Made by a program: the position numbers and the translations under genes
NCBI GenBank assembly: GCA_037976565.1
Contig: CP137686.1
Span: 26,373,828 to 26,437,827, forward strand
Direction of reading: 5' to 3'
DNA length: 64,000 bases
DNA from: Mesocentrotus franciscanus
Lineage: Eukaryota; Echinodermata; Echinoidea; Camarodonta; Strongylocentrotidae
Shown: piece by piece, positions 1 to 11,400 of the stretch
How the letters are laid out: each line of letters begins with the position of its first letter
How positions within the stretch are numbered: position 1 is the first letter of the stretch
Notes under the pieces: generated by a model
Databases searched by the model: none
Told to the model about the DNA's origin: nothing
What the model saw: the letters and a program-made list of their open reading frames with translations, nothing else

Positions 1-311
1 GGAGTTACGGCCTTATGGGGTCAAAGTAGGGATATAATTCTGAATAAGCGCCGGGGTATTAGTCTATTATTCTATATTACGCGGAATTGCGGAATCCGTT
101 TTTTCGCATCACCAGGGCACGGATCAGGAACCCGAAACCCGCAGAGCGCCGAAGAAAAAAAAAACTTTAGGAAGCATTTTGTATGCGTATACATACGAGG
201 ATATCCTCTTTTATATTATGTGGACGATCCTCATTCTCGGACCAGCCCCCCTAGGCCCTACAGTACTGTTAGTGTTAACTCAGCTCAGTTCAGCCTCAGC
301 TAAGCCTAAGA

Positions 312-947
312 TAACTCCAGGAAGCTCTGATGCTGACGCCAAAGGCGTCGGAGCTTCAGCCCATGAACCCGGAACGCGAAATTTACAGCGATTGGGGCGA
401 CATTATGTCAAAATATGCAAAGCGATTCATTACAATTTTGACTTACTAGGTTTCTTGACTCCTCCGGGCATCTTGAAATTATAATTTGAAGAAGTCTTCG
501 ATGGGAAAATGGGGGAGAATCTTTGTCATATATTTTCTAAACCCAACGATTCATCCATGTTGTAGCGTCGATTCAACATGGCGAACAGAAAGTACGCATG
601 CGAATTTGAGCGAATATTGCTACCGCGCATGTGTACTTTCTGTTCGCCATGTTGAATCGACGCTACAACATGGATGAATCGTTGGGTTTAAAAAATATAT
701 GACAAAGAATCTCCCCCATTTTCCCATCAAAGACTTCTTCAAAAATTTTTCTTCAAATTATAATTTCAAGTGGTCGGCCAGATGCCCAGAGGAGTCAAGA
801 AACCTAGTAAGTCAAAATTGTAATGAATCGCTTTGCATATTTTGACATAATGTCGCCCCAATCGCTGTAAATTTCGCGTTCCGGGTTCATTGGCTGAAGC
901 TCCGACGCCTTCGGTGTCGGCGTCGGAGCTTCCTGGACCTGGAGTTA
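312..947. repeat. Large foldback (inverted repeat) element
   Basis: The left arm, about 312-601, is the reverse complement of the right arm, about 626-947, with a loop of roughly 24 bases (602-625). The arms carry matching landmarks: an outer GTCGGAGCTTC segment, a central GGGCGACATTATGTC segment, and an inner segment next to the loop that includes GTAGCGTCGATTCAACATGG. Small indels separate the arms. Short reading frames inside it are by-products of the palindrome. No clear target-site duplication is visible. It lies in what would be the first intron of the minus-strand exon at 1057-1511. It is either a foldback or MITE-like transposon or a local inverted duplication. Confidence 0.85.
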
Positions 948-1056
948 AGCCTAAGAGTAAGACAGCTGACAGGCAGTTTCAAATTCAGTTTGATTTTACT
1001 TTTTAGTCAACTCCTAGTCCTACTCCCTACTATTTACTAAATTAGGGTCTACTTAC

Positions 1057-1511
1057 CTTTTCAACAACTTTGGTGGCAGTTCTTGAAATGGTTCGTGCAG
1101 TTCCCTTGGCACACCCAGGGGTAAAATCTCAGGTGAAGTGTCTGACTTTGATGATTCCTCGGTACTGGAGTCGGCTGTCCTACGCGATTGCACACGAACA
1201 AGATCTCGCATGGTCCCCGTTAAATGTGCGCCGTCTTGGTAGGGTGCCACCGCAGTCGTGTCGGGGTCATTCGCACTCGATTCCCGGTGGTCGGACTCTT
1301 CAGCTTCATGATCAGCAAGCTGTTGTTGTTCTTCATTCTCTTTCTCGATGAAAACAAAATTTCCTTGTTGATGCTTTTCTGTGAGGATTGACAGATCTCG
1401 GCCATGCAAACGCACGGCTTGCTGGAACAAACTGCGTTGCATTTCAGACTGAGAAGACAACTGCCAGCGAAAATCCCGATTTTCTAGCGTGTCGCTCAAA
1501 TCATTTCGCAT
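1057..1511 (-). CDS. Probable first coding exon of an unrecognised gene
   Basis: An open frame of 151 codons plus two bases begins at the ATG whose complement is 1509-1511. An in-frame TAA lies four codons upstream (1524-1526), which supports this start. The frame ends at a perfect donor (gtaagt, complement of 1051-1056), so the gene should continue leftwards out of the window after an intron holding the foldback element. The protein is hydrophilic, begins MRNDLSDTLENRDFRW, has a Gln/Glu-rich middle and a Ser/Thr/Glu-rich later part, and shows no signal peptide or membrane segment. I do not recognise the family. It is head-to-head with UVRAG, about 3.9 kb away. A chance ORF is possible, but length plus a good donor favour a real exon. 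Confidence 0.5.
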
Positions 1512-1740
1512 GCACTTAGCTTCTTACTCAAAGGAACCAACTCATAAGAGATAGATAACACAGTCGAATTAGATGTAGTCGGGAAGTCATGGCCTATGGG
1601 CGTATGTACATGTATGTAGTCCTGTACTGCTGTAGCGGAGGGAATTCGAATCATAACTATTATAGTATTTAGCTCTATTAGTATATGAATAAGTCATAAT
1701 CGACCCTCCCTTTTTTCCAACATTTTTTTTTTACAGAAGG

Positions 1741-1990
1741 CAGTGGCGGATCCAGGGGAGGGGGCCGGCCCTCCTAGAAAAACAGGTAAAAACACCCTTT
1801 TCTGTAAAAAAATGAGTGGTCACTACCCCCACCCCACCACTGAGCGAAAAATCGACCGGCACGATTTTCAAATTTTCGGGTGCAAAAAAAATTGTGCTCA
1901 ATACCCCGCCCCACTGAGCGAAAAATCGCTCGGCACGAAGTGGGCCCCTTTTTGGGCCCCCTCTCTTGCCGCCGGCTAGATCCGCCCCTG
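1741..1990. mobile_element. hAT-like MITE, 250 bp, with 8-bp TSD
   Basis: The element begins CAGTGGCGGATCCAGGGG and ends GATCCGCCCCTG, so the ends are inverted copies. It is flanked on both sides by ACAGAAGG (1733-1740 and 1991-1998). An 8-bp duplication with CAG...CTG ends is the hAT superfamily pattern. It has no transposase. Related copies lie at 4665-4824 and 37781-37970. Confidence 0.85.
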
Positions 1991-2373
1991 ACAGAAGGAT
2001 ATCAATTTTAAACTTTTAAAGATATATTATATACATGCATGGTAAATATAATTTCAAACGTTTATTGGAAGCATATTTCACCTGCTTCTTCCCGGGAGTC
2101 ACATTGAAAAAAAATGTTGCAAACAGTATAGGCATAAAGTTTGATCATTTTTGAAGGGATTTGTCGAAGATAGCAATACTGAACGTTACACATGGGTGAA
2201 GACCTCAAAATAAAAATGATTAGCTTATTTCAACTTTTTCAAGCAGTTTAAGGCATGTTAATAGAACAAATTTAAGAGCAACCGAACAGGCCCTATTATG
2301 ATATATGAATTAAGCGGCGCTATATCTATTATTGAATTCGATTAAACTACATGCATGATTGCATAATTTGTTG

Positions 2374-2830
2374 ACCAAATATAAGACAGTTTTGAAGGCC
2401 CGATCGTTCCGACAATTTCTAAACTAGCATCTTTTAAGCCGGAATCAAAATACCGCACTTTGGAGGTATACCACTCCGACTGATAACTAGAGGAGGTTAA
2501 ATGGAAAGTTAAGTGAGCTGAGTAAGAATACCGCACCAACTCAAAGAATAGGCCAAATCTCTATGATTGTTTTGGTAGAAACAGGTATAGGCCCTTTCAT
2601 AATTATATACGATCCAGATTTCCAAACCTGAGCATCTTTTAAGTGGAAAAATACCGCGCATTGGAAGATCACTTTACTAGAGGAAGTTAAATGGAAAGTT
2701 AAGTTAGCTGCATGTATATAAGAATACAGCACCAACTCAAAGTATAGGCCTAAAACTCCACCCGCGCAAACTGTACGATTTTTTTGTAGAAACAGTGATA
2801 TAGGCCCTATCATATTTATTTACGATCAGT
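2374..2830. repeat. Diverged tandem duplication, ~205-bp unit
   Basis: The landmark AGCATCTTTTAAG recurs at 2426 and 2631, GTTAAATGGAAAGTTAAG recurs one period later, and a third partial unit begins near 2790 (TATAGGCCCTATCAT). The two minus-strand ORFs here are translations of the same repeat in shifted frames, so they are not genes. Confidence 0.75.
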
Positions 2831-3033
2831 AGAAAAAGAAAAAACTTATTGATTGGAAAGACCTATATAATGAGACATCATTTTCATTTCATTTTCATGA
2901 TTATATAGGTCTGTGACAGAAGAAAAATTTAAATGAGTCGGTATAGGAATAGTGACATATTGGAGATGCACTGGGGCGCGGCACGTCCCCCGGCCACTCC
3001 CAGCCCCCCATCCTATACTGCGGACGAGTGAGG

Positions 3034-3060
3034 GTGAGAGAGAGAGAGAGAGAGAGAGAG
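3034..3060. repeat. (GA)n microsatellite
   Basis: An uninterrupted GA dinucleotide run of about 27 bases, followed by a G-rich stretch. Confidence 0.95.
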
Positions 3061-3083
3061 GGGGGAGAGGGTCTGATGGACCT

Positions 3084-3721
3084 AAAACCGCTATTAAGTT
3101 ATATCACCCATATTTTTAGCCTGATCAATCACCTGACTCGGAATTAACGTATGCCATGGTCTGATCAGTGTTTTTTTCTTGAGAGCACTGATCCGATATG
3201 CCTATTGACTAGTCTTTGATGATTTCCCGACCAAATAACCCCCTCAGTTTAGAACGCTCTATGGGTGGGGAGGAGGTGAGGGGAATGGGATTGGAGCTAA
3301 TTGAACCCCTTGCCCCCCTAATGATTTTTTTTCCTCAGTTAAGAAAGTTTTCAGGAGAAGGGGAGGAGGGAAATGGGAGTCACCCATCCGCCCAGCCCGG
3401 TCGCCCCGCCCCCACGTTCTCGGTTCTCGTGTACTACAGGTGAACCTTATCCTGCACGCTCTTTGTGATAAGTAAGCCATCTCTTGCTTGATGCTGTCTG
3501 TAGAAGCATCACAGATTACACTTTTGACAGGTAATTAATTCATTTGCGAAAAGGTTTTTTTCTTGTATTCACACAAAAGCAATATTCTTAGAATGTGAAA
3601 AAGTAATTTTTGAAAGTAGACTCATGATTTTACTTTTAAAGGGCATAATAATCCCCAGTCAGGTGATTGATCAGGCAAAGTCAGTGTTGACTAAAAATAT
3701 GGGTGATATAATAGCGGTTTT
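3084..3721. mobile_element. Element with inverted ends, ~640 bp
   Basis: The left end (3084-3140) and right end (about 3655-3721) are reverse complements over about 55 bases with small indels. Shared words are AAAACCGCTATTA, TATCACCCATATTTTTAG and TGATCAATCACCTGACT. The interior holds C- and G-rich sequence and no convincing gene. No target-site duplication was found. Confidence 0.65.
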
Positions 3722-4014
3722 AAAATTTTAGAAAAGATTTTAAGTATTGTATTTTTATTATTACAATATATTATAGTATTTAAATACTAACAGTCAATAT
3801 TTTATGTGATTTTAATCGTAATGATTCTTTCTCACAACATCTTTATTAGGTATGACACCTCCCATTTATTTTGTACATGATAAATGAGATAGAAAAAACG
3901 CCGATCGTTTCAATTTTCTATTGCCAATTTAACAAATGGTCAATACCTAAAGATTTATATGTAAAATACTGGTAACCGAACCCAAATTTACCCCAGCCAT
4001 ATAAACCTCGGTCA

Positions 4015-4110
4015 AACAAAACAAACAAACAAACAAAACAAAACGAAATATAACAAAGTAAACAAAACAAAACAAATTAAACAAAATAAGACAAATTAGT
4101 AAACAACAAC
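4015..4110. repeat. A-rich (AAACA)n-type low complexity
   Basis: A run of AAACA and AAAAC words on the plus strand. The minus-strand ORF of Leu/Phe/Cys across it is a low-complexity artefact. Confidence 0.85.
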
Positions 4111-4289
4111 AAAAAAGCATAAAATTATGTGCACAGCTTTTCACAGGCCTATCTCATAAGCGAAAGACTTACTTTATAAACATTCCAGTATAGCGTATAT
4201 TAACGGAAGCCTATAAAGTGCCACAATGTGAATTAAAATTTAAGAGGAATTAACTGCCGGCTGCCAGTTAATTATCTGGCGGCCGCCAC

Positions 4290-4650
4290 TTACCCCCTGG
4301 TCAATCATCCCCGCCCAATTACCAGCGGGACAATTACCCCTGGAAAATTACCCCCCGGAAAATCATCCCTGAGGACAACCATCCCCAGGATCGACAGTTA
4401 CCCCCCCGGACAATTACCCCCCGTGGAAAATTACCCCTGAGGAAATTACCCCTGAGGAAATTAACTCCCCTGAAAATTACCCCCTTGGACAATCACCCAC
4501 CTCCACCCCCTGAGGACAATTACCCCCCCCCTACTTAATATTGTTCAGTGGATTGAAATCAATAAAGTTTGATGGTTGTCCTGGGGGTAATTTTCTTGGG
4601 GGTTATTGTGCTTGGGGGGTAATTGTCCCGCTGGTAATTGGCAGGGGGAG
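4290..4650. repeat. Degenerate ATTACCCC tandem repeat with inverted end
   Basis: About fifteen irregular units of the type GGACAATTACCCC run from 4316 to 4540. The segment 4570-4650 carries the same unit inverted (GGGGGTAATTTT, GGTAATTGTCCCGCTGG), so 4305-4345 pairs with 4605-4650. This makes a palindrome built of minisatellite arms. Confidence 0.8.
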
Positions 4651-4664
4651 GTGATTGCCCAGGG

Positions 4665-4824
4665 CAGTGGCGGATCCAGGGGGAAGTGCTATTTTTTCAA
4701 CCCGGCTCCACCCCCTTGGGCGCCAGGAGGGGCCCATCTTTTTTTTTTACAAAAAAGGGTGTTTTTAGCTGTTTTTTTCTAGGGGAGGGGCCCGGGCCCT
4801 CCGGCCCCCCTGGATCCGCCACTG
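4665..4824. mobile_element. hAT-like MITE, second copy (160 bp)
   Basis: It starts CAGTGGCGGATCCAGGGG and ends GGATCCGCCACTG, giving a perfect terminal inverted repeat of the same family as 1741-1990. The flanking 8-mers do not match, so no target-site duplication is claimed. Confidence 0.75.
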
Positions 4825-5420
4825 CCGTCCCCAAAGCCTGACAAAAAAAGTAAAACAAAAAGATGGCAACCACAATTTTACCTTTATTTTTTTTTGCTCA
4901 AGGGGGGAGGGGGGTTGTGTTGAAAAACATTTTATTTTTAGTGCTCACTACCCCCCTCACCCCCCTCCCCCGCTGATGCGCTGCAAAATATTTTTTCACT
5001 AATTGCCCCCCTCGCCCCCCGCCGGCTGGCACATGCAGGGGGTAGACTACTTGTCCTAGAACCTAAAACCACTTTTTTTTTTGGGGGGGGGGTCCAATTT
5101 GTTAGGAAATATTTAGCGGTGATTCAGCCAGCCAGCAAAATAAGCAGGGGGTTGGGGAGGGGTAGTGAAGTGAGCACTTACAAGGAAAAAAAAAATCGGA
5201 TATGCTCACTTGAAATTGTTAAATTGGCCATGCGAATGTTTGACAATTATGCCTCAATACCAGTTTGTTTGTCGGCAAGTTCAATAATCTCCCACAATTT
5301 GACCCTGCACAATAACTCACACGGGAAGGGGGATGTGACTGCAAAATGCCTGCTCAATCAGTCTAGATTGCTATTGGAGGAGATATTTATACTTTGAGCT
5401 GTCTGTCTTGAGATCTAGCC
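4825..5420. other. Upstream flank of UVRAG; no gene seen
   Basis: C- and G-rich low-complexity sequence up to about 5100, then unique sequence that should include the UVRAG promoter and 5' untranslated region. I see no clear TATA box or initiator and make no promoter call. Confidence 0.5.
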
Positions 5421-8400
5421 ATGTCTTCAGCTGAGACAAGCAGGAGACTGAGACACATTGGGCTAATAACCCAGCAGGTATGTTGAAATTTGAGCCTGAT
5501 TTGTGGCTGAGCTGTGCGCGATCTGTGAGTGTGAAAATCGGACTTGAGAAGTTGAGTGTGAGTGACTAGCTAGACGTAGACTGTGGAGTGTGGCTGTAGC
5601 TGTGTCTGTGTCTGTGACCTCTGTCTGTGTTGATCAAAAATTCAAGTTAATCATTCACTGATACTGACACAATGTTAACTGCTAATGCTATTGCATGACC
5701 TCTCGGGACTCGGCGGTGCTGTCAACAGAATTTGAATGCACGATGAATGAGGATCTTACTTGAATAAAATACTTGATTATGACTGATAAAATTGATAGTA
5801 TGACTGAGTATGAGTATGACTATGACTTGTATGACGAGTAGATCTACTAACTAAACTACTATGAGTGCTACATATTAACACGTAGAACTTTACACATTCA
5901 GCGCTGTACAGTGAGTTTACGCGCTCTAATTGGCCAATACGCTCCAGCTGTTTCGAATTTAAGTGAGAGAGGGCCCCCCACTTACGTAAGCTTAGGCCGA
6001 TGAAAGTTGATCTCATGGTTCTCGTCAGCGCCCGCATCAAATTTTGCTCGCGCACCAAAAAAGTTCAACACTCATCGCTGACGAAATTCCCGCGTCAAAA
6101 AGTCCAGATATGAAATTGCCGCCTCAAAAATCAACAATATTTTCGATTGGCTGCACAGGGCCTTAAGTTTAAGTCAGAAACGAGACAGTATAAATGAAAA
6201 TGAAATGAAATAAAGACCTTCGATTAAGCGGGCGCAGGGCGCAAATTTGCGCTCATAAAACCACCAATTGCGCCCATAATCATCTAAAACTAGACGGCAA
6301 GGCGCAAGTGTTTTCCGTGAAAATGCGCCCATAAAATATTAGGACAGAAAAATACACGAATCACCAAACAATTGCCGTGCACGAGCTCTACTACTAGCTT
6401 CGTATTTAGTGTGTGCATTTCTTGAGTCGCAAGCTAGTGCTTGAAGTGAAAATGCGCCTGTAGCTAGTTACTATGTAGGCTAGCGCGCGCACGTACGTAC
6501 GTACGTTCATGCGATCGCTAGATATAGAAGGTGCTGTGGCGCACGCACGTACGTACGTACAAATGTTTCGAAGGATCAAGAAAACAAATCGTCAAATGGA
6601 GAAATAAACAAGCATTCAAATAGTCATTAGAGATCTGTCAAGGTTTGTTTGTAGGTCTAGTTTATTATTTCATCTCAAATAGAATTTAGAATTCTCTTAT
6701 TGACAAGTTAAGAACACCTACGATGTTCTCGATCGTAGTTACTTTCATTTTGCCAGCAGCCGACCTAGCGTTGTTTTGGCAAAAAGCTAGCCGGCCAGCT
6801 TCCCACCGCGAAGCATTCGAGTCCCGGTAACAGACCGTTCATGTTCTGCCGAGAGTGTGGCGGAAGGTTTGTGTGTGAGGTGCGATTTCGATTTGGGATA
6901 GACTTGCTAAGTCCTTTTGACTTTCGATGTTCGTGAAATTAACGATTTATTAATTTTATTCATTTGCTCATCAATAATTTTGGTAATACTTTAAAATACT
7001 GTTTAATGTGCAAATTGATGTTCTTAATCAATCTTTCCTGTTGATCACATTAACTTAGATTAAAAAGTTATTATTAAATTGATCGTAGACCTAGTCTACT
7101 TGCATTAAAGCCAATATGAAATTAACATTGTATCTTTGAACTTATTTATCTTTTTAATTGGTTGTCATTATGATTATCTGTTTTTGGAAAATTGCCCCTT
7201 GTTCTTAAGAAATTGCCCCTTGCTCTGGTAAATCCCCGTGAGCAAGGGGCAACTTTTAAAAATAAATTGCCCCTTGCTCCTGGCTGCTTATAATCTAAGG
7301 CTTTTTTAATTTAGTCACAGAAACCCAAATATCACAGAAAATTTGGAAGAAATAGTCATTGGAGTATGATATTGGTGTATTAGAGCGTTACATGTATAAT
7401 GTACAAGACTCGATACCCTCGACAAGTTCTATTGGTTTGTATATGAAAGATGAATTTGGATCAAAATCCTCATTCAAATTCCAAATATGTCCGCGAGAAC
7501 ATGAAATCAAAGTCAGATGAAAGATGAAAGTTGATCTAAATCCCTCATCAAAATCTCAACAATGCCTGACGAGAACCATGAGATCAACTTTCATCGGCCT
7601 TACGTAAGTCCAAGTGCAAAGTCAATACATGTACGTAACATTACATAACGCACTGACATGTCATGCTTTAATTTTTAAACAGGTGACGCATTTCACACAT
7701 AGGTGATGCACACTCAGCATAGGTACACATAAAATAGAAAAAATCAACGAACATTTCAGTACAACTTGCAAGTTTGTATCTTAAATATGACGAAAATGAG
7801 AATTTTTCAAAATTAAGACTTAGTTAAGTAAGACTTAAACTTAAAGGCATCGTTTAACAATGTTAAATCTGAGATACATGGTCCTACGTGTTATCAGTGT
7901 CTGTGATATGGTGTAACATTGAAGCCCTAAAAAAATTGCACTTCAAAATGATGCATGAAGTGCCTCAAAAAAATAAAAATCTTTGAGTGACTGGTTTTAC
8001 CATACTCATATTTCCCAATAGACTGTAGTACCGTGTTATAAAAAACCGTTAGGAAAACGAAAAATGAAATTTCGAATTCCAATCATAAATATCTTGATAA
8101 TAAATCAGACAGGCGATCGGCTTGTAAAAGTCATGGGATTCCTGACTGACCTAAAGGTTTATAATTATGATTGCAGCATGAGCTAAATCCAGGATTTTGT
8201 TTCAGAATCTGAGGCAATGTTACCAAGTCACTTTGAGTGAAATAGTCTACTTAACTTTTCAAGGACACTGTAGAAATCGTACAAAATAGAAGATTTGACT
8301 GGAATATCATGATTTTGGTATCAGATCAACCGGAAAATCGCACGCTATCTCCTTGCAGTAATATCTTATAACATAGAGCCTATGGCAGCCAGCGATGGCC

Positions 8401-11400
8401 AATCTGAAGGGCTCATCTCGGCTAGGTTAGGCGCCAACTTACGAAAATGAAGCAGAGACGGGATGAATGTAATGCGCATGCGCTTAATGTAAGCTAAAGT
8501 TCTACGTGCATAATTCATAATTATTAAGACAGAGTCTAAGTGTCTGTGCACGCGCATTGGCGGATCCAAGGACCAAGTCAAGGGCCCAAGCCAAGGCAAG
8601 CTACATAGGGTAGGGACGTAGTAAGGGGATGGGGCCTGGGTGGTATCAACGATTCAGTCCAACTGGAAAACCTGTTGAAGTAAAAAGTTCTGACGAGCTA
8701 AAGTACCAAACCGAAAAGAAGAAAGAGAAAATAGAAACTTTCCAATCTTAAAACGTGATTAAAATAATTTTTCACCACTCTGCCACTGTGGTTTGAGGCT
8801 TTATTTCATTTTTAAAAATTAAGTTGCAACTGAAAAGTTAGATTATTATTTTCTATTATTATTATGACATGTGTGCACCCTCCCTGGAGGGGTCGCTCCC
8901 AACATGACTGGCTACTAACCCGCATCCAGAAAAAGCATCATAAGGGTGTCTTTTTCAGCTATACAGTGTCATCAACATTTTCCTCAAAAAGGGGTGTTCT
9001 TTAAGCACTGATCACACAAAAACCCCAAAAAGGGTACCTTTTCAGGTTCACAGGTTTCAACTTTTTCTTGAAAAAGAATTATGAGTATAGTATTTAGTGA
9101 AATAGTACATTTAGCATTTTGCGTCAAGGTTTTCAAAGCAATTTATAACGATTTAGAGGTGTTAACTTTAAAATGTGCGATACGCCTTTTATGGTCCATT
9201 TCAGAAAATTTGCGATACATACGCCATTAGGGTCCATTTCAGAGGTTGATGGATACAGGTAGGTAGCACTTGTGTATGAGAGTGACCCCTACCCCCCGGC
9301 CACCCCCCCCACCCCCCCCCTGGGTGCACGCTGATACTAGTTTAATAAGATTTGCGTGAACAGAAGATGATAGCTCAAACTGTTCAATAAGTTAATCTGC
9401 ACCCACATACACAAGACTAGAAGTAGATAAATAGGAGTACTATAATATCAATCATTGTAAGTGAATCTCTTCACCTTGTCTTTACTTTCCAGCGGAGACT
9501 GCGACATTTACGAAGTCTCTCAGCCAGGAACATCAGCAGGGAGAAGTCACAATGGGGGACGGAATCTCTCATGGAAACCTACTTCACTCTCCACATTAGC
9601 AGTGGTACCATTAGTAGTGAAGGTAAACTCCAAACAGGGATTGAAATTAGCAGTTTCCTAAGTGATTACATAAAATCCTACTTTTCAACCTAAAATTCTT
9701 GCCATTGTTTCCCTACTGGCAACTACTGTAAAAACACTGTTGTCATGCATTTATCAGTTCATGTTTGTGCAGTGGACTGTAAATGACCAAATGCTAAATA
9801 TCAAAGGCAGGGTATTTTACCAACATCGCTACCACTAAGGCTGCGACGAGTACTCGGATACTGTTGACAACTACTCGAGTACGATTTCTCGTACTCGAAT
9901 ACTCGGCCGCCATTTTTTTCCCCGTTCACCTGGCACTGTCCAGGCCGACGGTCACCCGTGCCAGAAGAGCACCGGCATGGTACCGTGGGTAAAAATGTTT
10001 CCCAGCTCAATCATACACAGGGTGTCACTGTCAACTCACCACTCAGAAACTGGGACCAAATCTCCGGATTTCCTGTTTGGACTCAGAGAAATATTTGTCT
10101 GTCATCTTTAGTTTTAAAAATAACATTGTTTCAATTATTTGTCAAAAATTCAAAAGCACAAATAGGCGCTTTCAACAGCAACTTGAAGTAAAATCGTGTT
10201 GGTTTTCAGAGATGAACCTTTGTACTGTTCGTAATATGGTGCTGGCAAAAAAAATAAAAAAATAAAAAAAAATAAAAAAATTCAAAAAAATTAAAAAAAA
10301 ACACATGGCGTCCGAGTATTCAAGTACTCGCCTGTAAGCCTAGGAGTGTACTCGAGTACCTCATTACACAGTTATGCACAGCACTAAACTAGCTACCACT
10401 GCTGTAATGTATTTTCAATTACGCCATATTTCGGGACATTGTGAGCATCAGATGGCAAGATACCTAAATCTGAAATAGTATCAGGAGATAAAAATTGCAA
10501 TGTACATGTAAGCAATGAAGCAATTGTGTAGGTTGCCCAGCTATAAACCCAAATACAAAGTGAAGTGAGAGTCCTGCGGAGAAATATTACTACCCAATTA
10601 GAACCAAGATTTTAGAAATCTAATTTAGGAAAATACATTGACAGAAAAGTTACATGTTTAAAAGTTTTAAAAGAATTGCCACTTTAAAGTGGAAACAATG
10701 ATTATGAATAATTTAATGCTACATGTATGCCAATTTTAATACAGGGCACTCATTTTTATGGTGATTAGTGCTTGGACATGTCCAAATATGAAGTAGCATT
10801 ATACTTTTGATTTCAGCCCTGATGCTTATATAATCCAGCCTGTTTTAATGACAACCTCTCTATAAAGGCCACCTGTCTATAGTGGCCATGTATTTTGTCT
10901 CTCTCAAGAAAGAAATGTGTGTTGTAAAACCTGTCTAGAAAGGTCACATGTCTACAGTAGCCATTTTCCCGTTTCCCTTGGTTGGCTTCAATATGTGTGT
11001 GTGTGTAATTGGGTTTTTACAGACGTGTATCAATCAGATATGATTATTTACGTCTGGGGACCGACCTTTAACGTCACCATCCGAAAGACGTGACTCAGTT
11101 TCGAACCTGCGTCCTCGGCTGAATCAGTTTGTAACTTCTACTATTAGCTGGATTACAGGCGCACGCCACAACGCCTAGGTTTGACTGTATTTATAGGTCT
11201 GTGACTTGAGCAAGTCCTATACATGTAGTTTGCTTCCTTATTTGTTTCACAACAATATAAGTATGAGGGTCTTTATGTTTCTGTTCTGTTTACTTTGCTT
11301 TTCAGCCTTTTACACAAGTGAAAAGATCCAGGATTCCTTAGTAAGTAGAGCTCTAATTGTGAATGAAGAACATCTGGGCCCTGTTTCATAAAACTCCTTA

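Noticed and set aside
179..677. Two plus-strand ORFs in the first 700 bases
   Set aside because: They cross the foldback repeat; the inverted arm shows no maintained frame.
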